The notes below the pieces were generated by a model. That model was given only the letters and a program-made list of their open reading frames with translations. It made no database searches and was not told the origin of the DNA. From positions 124,001 to 188,000 of the forward strand of contig CAAEJV010000033.1 in the NCBI GenBank assembly GCA_900756155.1: a stretch of DNA of 64,000 nucleotides, in the 5' to 3' direction. Made by a program: the position numbers and the translations under genes. This DNA comes from Pasteurellaceae bacterium (GTDB lineage Bacteria; Pseudomonadota; Gammaproteobacteria; Enterobacterales; Pasteurellaceae). This document shows positions 61,675-64,000 of the stretch, in pieces. The number at the start of each line of letters is the position of its first letter. The stretch's first letter is position 1.

Positions 61675-62553
61675 ATGAACTTTCAAGACCTCCAAATATT
61701 TCTTCATCTTGCTGATACACAAAATTTTGCTAAAACCGCTACGCAAAATTATATGTCACCCTCTACGCTCTCACGCCAAATTCAACGCATGGAAGAGGAG
61801 TTAGAACAACCTTTATTTATTCGTGATAATCGACAAGTGCGCTTAACCGAACAAGGCGAGAAATTTCTGCAATTTGCGAAAACAGAATGGCAAAACTGGC
61901 AGCAGTTTAAGCGCCAACTGCGAGATAATTCAGCGGAATTAAGCGGAGAGTTGCGCTTATTTTGTTCAGTTACCGCTTCATATAGCCACTTACCACAGGT
62001 GTTAGCCAAATTTCGTTCACGTTATCCGAAAGTTGAAATCCAACTGACGACTGGTGACCCAGCCTCTGCAGTGCAATTTATTCAATCAGAACAAGTAGAT
62101 CTCGCTTTGGCGGGGAAACCCAACAATCTACCGACAGGATTGGAATTTTATAAGATTGATGACATTTCCCTTTCATTAATTGCCCCACGAGTGGCTTGTT
62201 TAGCGACACAATTATTACAGGAAGAACCCATCAACTGGCAACAAATGCCTTTCATTTTGCCGTTAGATGGAATGGCACGGCAGCGTATTGAACAATGGTT
62301 ACGTAGCAAACACATTAAACATCCCAAAATTTATGCCACCGTAGCAGGTCATGAAGGCATTGTGCCAATGGTGGCACTTGGTTTTGGACTAGCAATGTTG
62401 CCGGATGTCGTGATTGATAATAACCCGATGTCAAAAGACGTGTCTCGTTTAAATTTAGACAATCCCGTCGAGGCGTTTGATTTAGGTGTTTGTGTGCAAA
62501 AAAGAAATTTAGCGAACCCCCTAATTCGTGCATTTTGGGAGATGTTAGACTAA
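61675..62553 (+). CDS. ilvY: LysR-type activator IlvY
   Basis: IlvY activates ilvC when acetolactate or acetohydroxybutyrate is present. The 292-residue protein has an N-terminal winged HTH (FLHLADTQNFAKTATQNYMSPSTLSRQIQ, in residues about 8-36) and a C-terminal effector domain. The ATG at 61675 starts MNFQDLQIF; an in-frame ATG 17 codons upstream lies inside the operator. It is divergent from ilvC, the usual arrangement. It is followed by rarD. Confidence 0.92.
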   Translation: MNFQDLQIFLHLADTQNFAKTATQNYMSPSTLSRQIQRMEEELEQPLFIRDNRQVRLTEQGEKFLQFAKTEWQNWQQFKRQLRDNSAELSGELRLFCSVTASYSHLPQVLAKFRSRYPKVEIQLTTGDPASAVQFIQSEQVDLALAGKPNNLPTGLEFYKIDDISLSLIAPRVACLATQLLQEEPINWQQMPFILPLDGMARQRIEQWLRSKHIKHPKIYATVAGHEGIVPMVALGFGLAMLPDVVIDNNPMSKDVSRLNLDNPVEAFDLGVCVQKRNLANPLIRAFWEMLD

Positions 62554-62585
62554 AATAATAAGCCGAATTAACCTAAGGATTTATT

Positions 62586-63473
62586 ATGTTAAGAGGCATA
62601 CTTATTTCACTTTTAGCCTCGCTTTTATTTGGCTATATGTATTATTTTTCCACGTTGCTGAAACCGCTCAGTGGCACGGATATTTTCGGCTATCGAATGC
62701 TGTTTACATTCCCTTTCGTTGCCCTTTCCGTCATCATGTTTAAACAAAAGCAGGCATTGGCAGAGCATTTAAAACGCATTAAAAAACAACCGCTCTTTGC
62801 CCTTTCCTATATTATTTGTGGCGCATTAATGGGTTATCAAATGTGGCTCTTTTTGTGGGCCCCCAATAATGGTAGCTCCTTAAGTGTTTCTTTCGGTTAT
62901 TTATTATTGCCAATTGTGATGGTGGCTGCAGGACGGATCATTTTTAAAGAGCGAATTTCAACATTGAAATTCATTGCGGTGTTAATTGCAGCAATCGGAG
63001 TGATTTCTAACATCATTTTAAAAGGCGGGTTATCTTGGGAAGCCATTGTTATCTGTATGGGTTATACCACTTACTTCTCGATACGAAAAGCTTTAAAAAA
63101 TACCGATCTTGGTGCCTTTTGCTTAGAAATGATCGCATTATTGCCGGTTAGCGTTTACTTTGCTCTTCAAACCGATTTTGCCATCGTACAGGAATCAAAT
63201 CCTAACATTTGGGGATTGTTGGTATTGCTCGGACTCATTAGTGGCTCTGCATTGATTGCTTACGTGATCGCCAGCAATATGCTGCCGATGAATTTGCTCG
63301 GCCTTCTAGGCTATGTTGAAACCATTTTGATGGTGATTATTTCATTTTTAATTGGAGAGGAAATGGATGCGGACAGTTATCCGTTATTCATTTGTTTAGT
63401 ACTGGCGATGAGCCTGATTATTTTTGATGGCGTGTATAAACAGCGCGCTAAGGGAACAAACCATGTCGTTTAA
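62586..63473 (+). CDS. rarD: EamA/RarD-type permease
   Basis: A 295-residue integral membrane protein of the RarD branch of the DMT superfamily, with about 10 membrane segments and the blocks FGYMYYFSTLLKPLSG and GALMGYQMWLFLWAPNNG. RarD was named from a chloramphenicol-sensitivity phenotype; the physiological substrate is unknown. Its 3' end overlaps glpE by 11 bases. Its own ribosome-binding site AAGGA precedes the ATG. In H. influenzae a similar gene is next to glpE. Confidence 0.85.
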   Translation: MLRGILISLLASLLFGYMYYFSTLLKPLSGTDIFGYRMLFTFPFVALSVIMFKQKQALAEHLKRIKKQPLFALSYIICGALMGYQMWLFLWAPNNGSSLSVSFGYLLLPIVMVAAGRIIFKERISTLKFIAVLIAAIGVISNIILKGGLSWEAIVICMGYTTYFSIRKALKNTDLGAFCLEMIALLPVSVYFALQTDFAIVQESNPNIWGLLVLLGLISGSALIAYVIASNMLPMNLLGLLGYVETILMVIISFLIGEEMDADSYPLFICLVLAMSLIIFDGVYKQRAKGTNHVV

Positions 63474-63780
63474 AGAAATTAGTCCGGAACAAGCTTGGGA
63501 GATGGTGCAAAATGGCGCCATCCTTGCTGATGTTCGGGACCCTCAACGTTTTACCTATTCTCATGCGAAAGGGGCGTTTCATTTAACTAACCAAAGCTTT
63601 TTACAATTTGAAGAACTGGTGGATTTTGACACCCCGATTATCGTGAGTTGTTATCATGGCGTAAGCAGTCGAAATGTGGCGACTTTCCTCGTTGAACAAG
63701 GCTATGAAAATGTGTTTAGTGTCATTGGCGGGTTTGATGGTTGGGAGAAAGCGGGTTTACCGATAGAAACGGCTTATTAA
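63463..63780 (+). CDS. glpE: Thiosulfate sulfurtransferase GlpE
   Basis: GlpE is a single-domain rhodanese of 105 residues that moves sulfur from thiosulfate to an acceptor. The active-site loop is CYHGVSS with Cys63. The DVRDPQRF motif is at about residue 23. The start is the ATG of MSFKEI, after AAGGGA; an in-frame start 13 codons upstream is inside rarD. It overlaps rarD by 11 bases, so it is translationally coupled. In E. coli it is in the glpEGR operon, but no glpG follows here. Confidence 0.92.
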   Translation: MSFKEISPEQAWEMVQNGAILADVRDPQRFTYSHAKGAFHLTNQSFLQFEELVDFDTPIIVSCYHGVSSRNVATFLVEQGYENVFSVIGGFDGWEKAGLPIETAY

Positions 63781-63793
63781 TATTTTTTGATTT

Positions 63794-63828
63794 AAAGTGC
63801 GGTGAAATTTACCGCACTTTTTTATTTT
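63794..63828. terminator. Uptake-sequence terminator after glpE
   Basis: AAAGTGCGGT and ACCGCACTTT with a 7-base loop, followed by TTTTATTTTT, between the convergent glpE and the partial gene. Confidence 0.8.
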
Positions 63829-63835
63829 TGTCTCA

Positions 63836-64000
63836 CTATTGCTTATCTACAATCGCTTTCAACATCGTGTAAGATTGAGCTTGTTTTTGTTCATCAAAAA
63901 TATAGCTCACCGCCATAATTTCATCAAAATGCACCCGTTCACGCAATTGCTTGAGTTGAAATTCCACGCTTTCAGGACTACCGATAAGTGAACAAGCGGT
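63836..64000 (-). CDS. Luciferase-like monooxygenase (YhbW type), C-terminal end
   Basis: The last 54 residues of a gene whose start is outside the window. The stop TAG is at 63836-63838. The text LIGSPESVEFQLKQL, then DEIMAVSYIFDEQKQAQSYTML, is the C-terminal pattern of flavin-dependent LLM-class monooxygenases such as E. coli YhbW. The substrate cannot be inferred. The gene is convergent with glpE. Confidence 0.75.
   Translation of the reverse strand, partial: TACSLIGSPESVEFQLKQLRERVHFDEIMAVSYIFDEQKQAQSYTMLKAIVDKQ

Noticed and set aside
1..64000. CRISPR arrays, tRNA or rRNA genes, insertion sequences, prophage and restriction-modification genes
   Set aside because: No regular repeats, cloverleaf-like sequences, transposase, integrase or restriction-modification text were found on reading both strands; a tRNA search program would be decisive.

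Overview
The window reads as chromosome of a Haemophilus species in the Pasteurellaceae. The base composition is AT-rich. The 9-base DNA uptake word AAGTGCGGT (and its complement ACCGCACTT) recurs throughout, often as inverted pairs that serve as terminators, and almost every protein looks like a close relative of a Haemophilus influenzae protein. The best species guess is H. parainfluenzae or a near relative. The window carries hemC and hemD, which haem-requiring H. influenzae lacks as far as I recall, and it also has a nanX/nanY-type sialometabolite cluster. No rRNA, tRNA, CRISPR array, insertion sequence or prophage was recognised. No stretch over 300 bases lacks a gene.

Layout. 1-7 kb: trmA (partial), maoP, dsbA and yihD on the minus strand; mobA and htpX; pepD; gpt; and an unusual TPR-glycosyltransferase gene. 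7-18 kb: dnaE, pyrR, surA, then the mltG-tmk-holB-tatD run, a DUF1523 protein, paeA (ytfL) and a small lipoprotein. 18-23 kb: the fructose PTS operon fruBKA, whose FruB has two HPr domains. 22-29 kb: sdhE, the envelope-stress operon rpoE-rseA-rseB behind a textbook sigma-E promoter, mobB, a DHA2-type MFS exporter, hbpA and pdxH. 30-36.5 kb: a lipoprotein, then the most interesting block: a FadR-type regulator, two Gfo/Idh/MocA oxidoreductases (one a clear NanY/YjhC relative, one lacking the catalytic EKP lysine), a divergent NanX/YjhB-type transporter, and a DASS-family carboxylate carrier.

36.5-45 kb: slyX, fkpA, yheO and tusDCB (tRNA 2-thiolation), a small membrane protein, yeaK, a T4 endonuclease V-like pyrimidine-dimer glycosylase, an orphan Fur-box-associated iron-complex binding protein, and a complete polar amino-acid ABC importer. 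45-53 kb: hemCDXY, divergent cyaA (TTG start) and narP. 53-64 kb: envC-yibQ, gpmA, a Lys/Ala-rich exported protein, rluE, an autotransporter, ilvC with divergent ilvY, rarD, glpE, and the C-terminal end of a luciferase-like monooxygenase.

Functional threads. Several genes serve envelope protein folding and stress (dsbA, htpX, surA, fkpA, rpoE-rseAB, envC); two of them, rpoE and surA, have visible sigma-E promoters. Others serve molybdenum cofactor (mobA, mobB), tetrapyrrole synthesis (hemCDXY) and nutrient scavenging (hbpA, nanX/nanY, the ABC importers). The candidate for a poorly described system is the 30.7-35 kb cluster, which I infer to be a self-regulated module for scavenging anhydro- or dehydrated sialic acids, with an extra non-canonical oxidoreductase.
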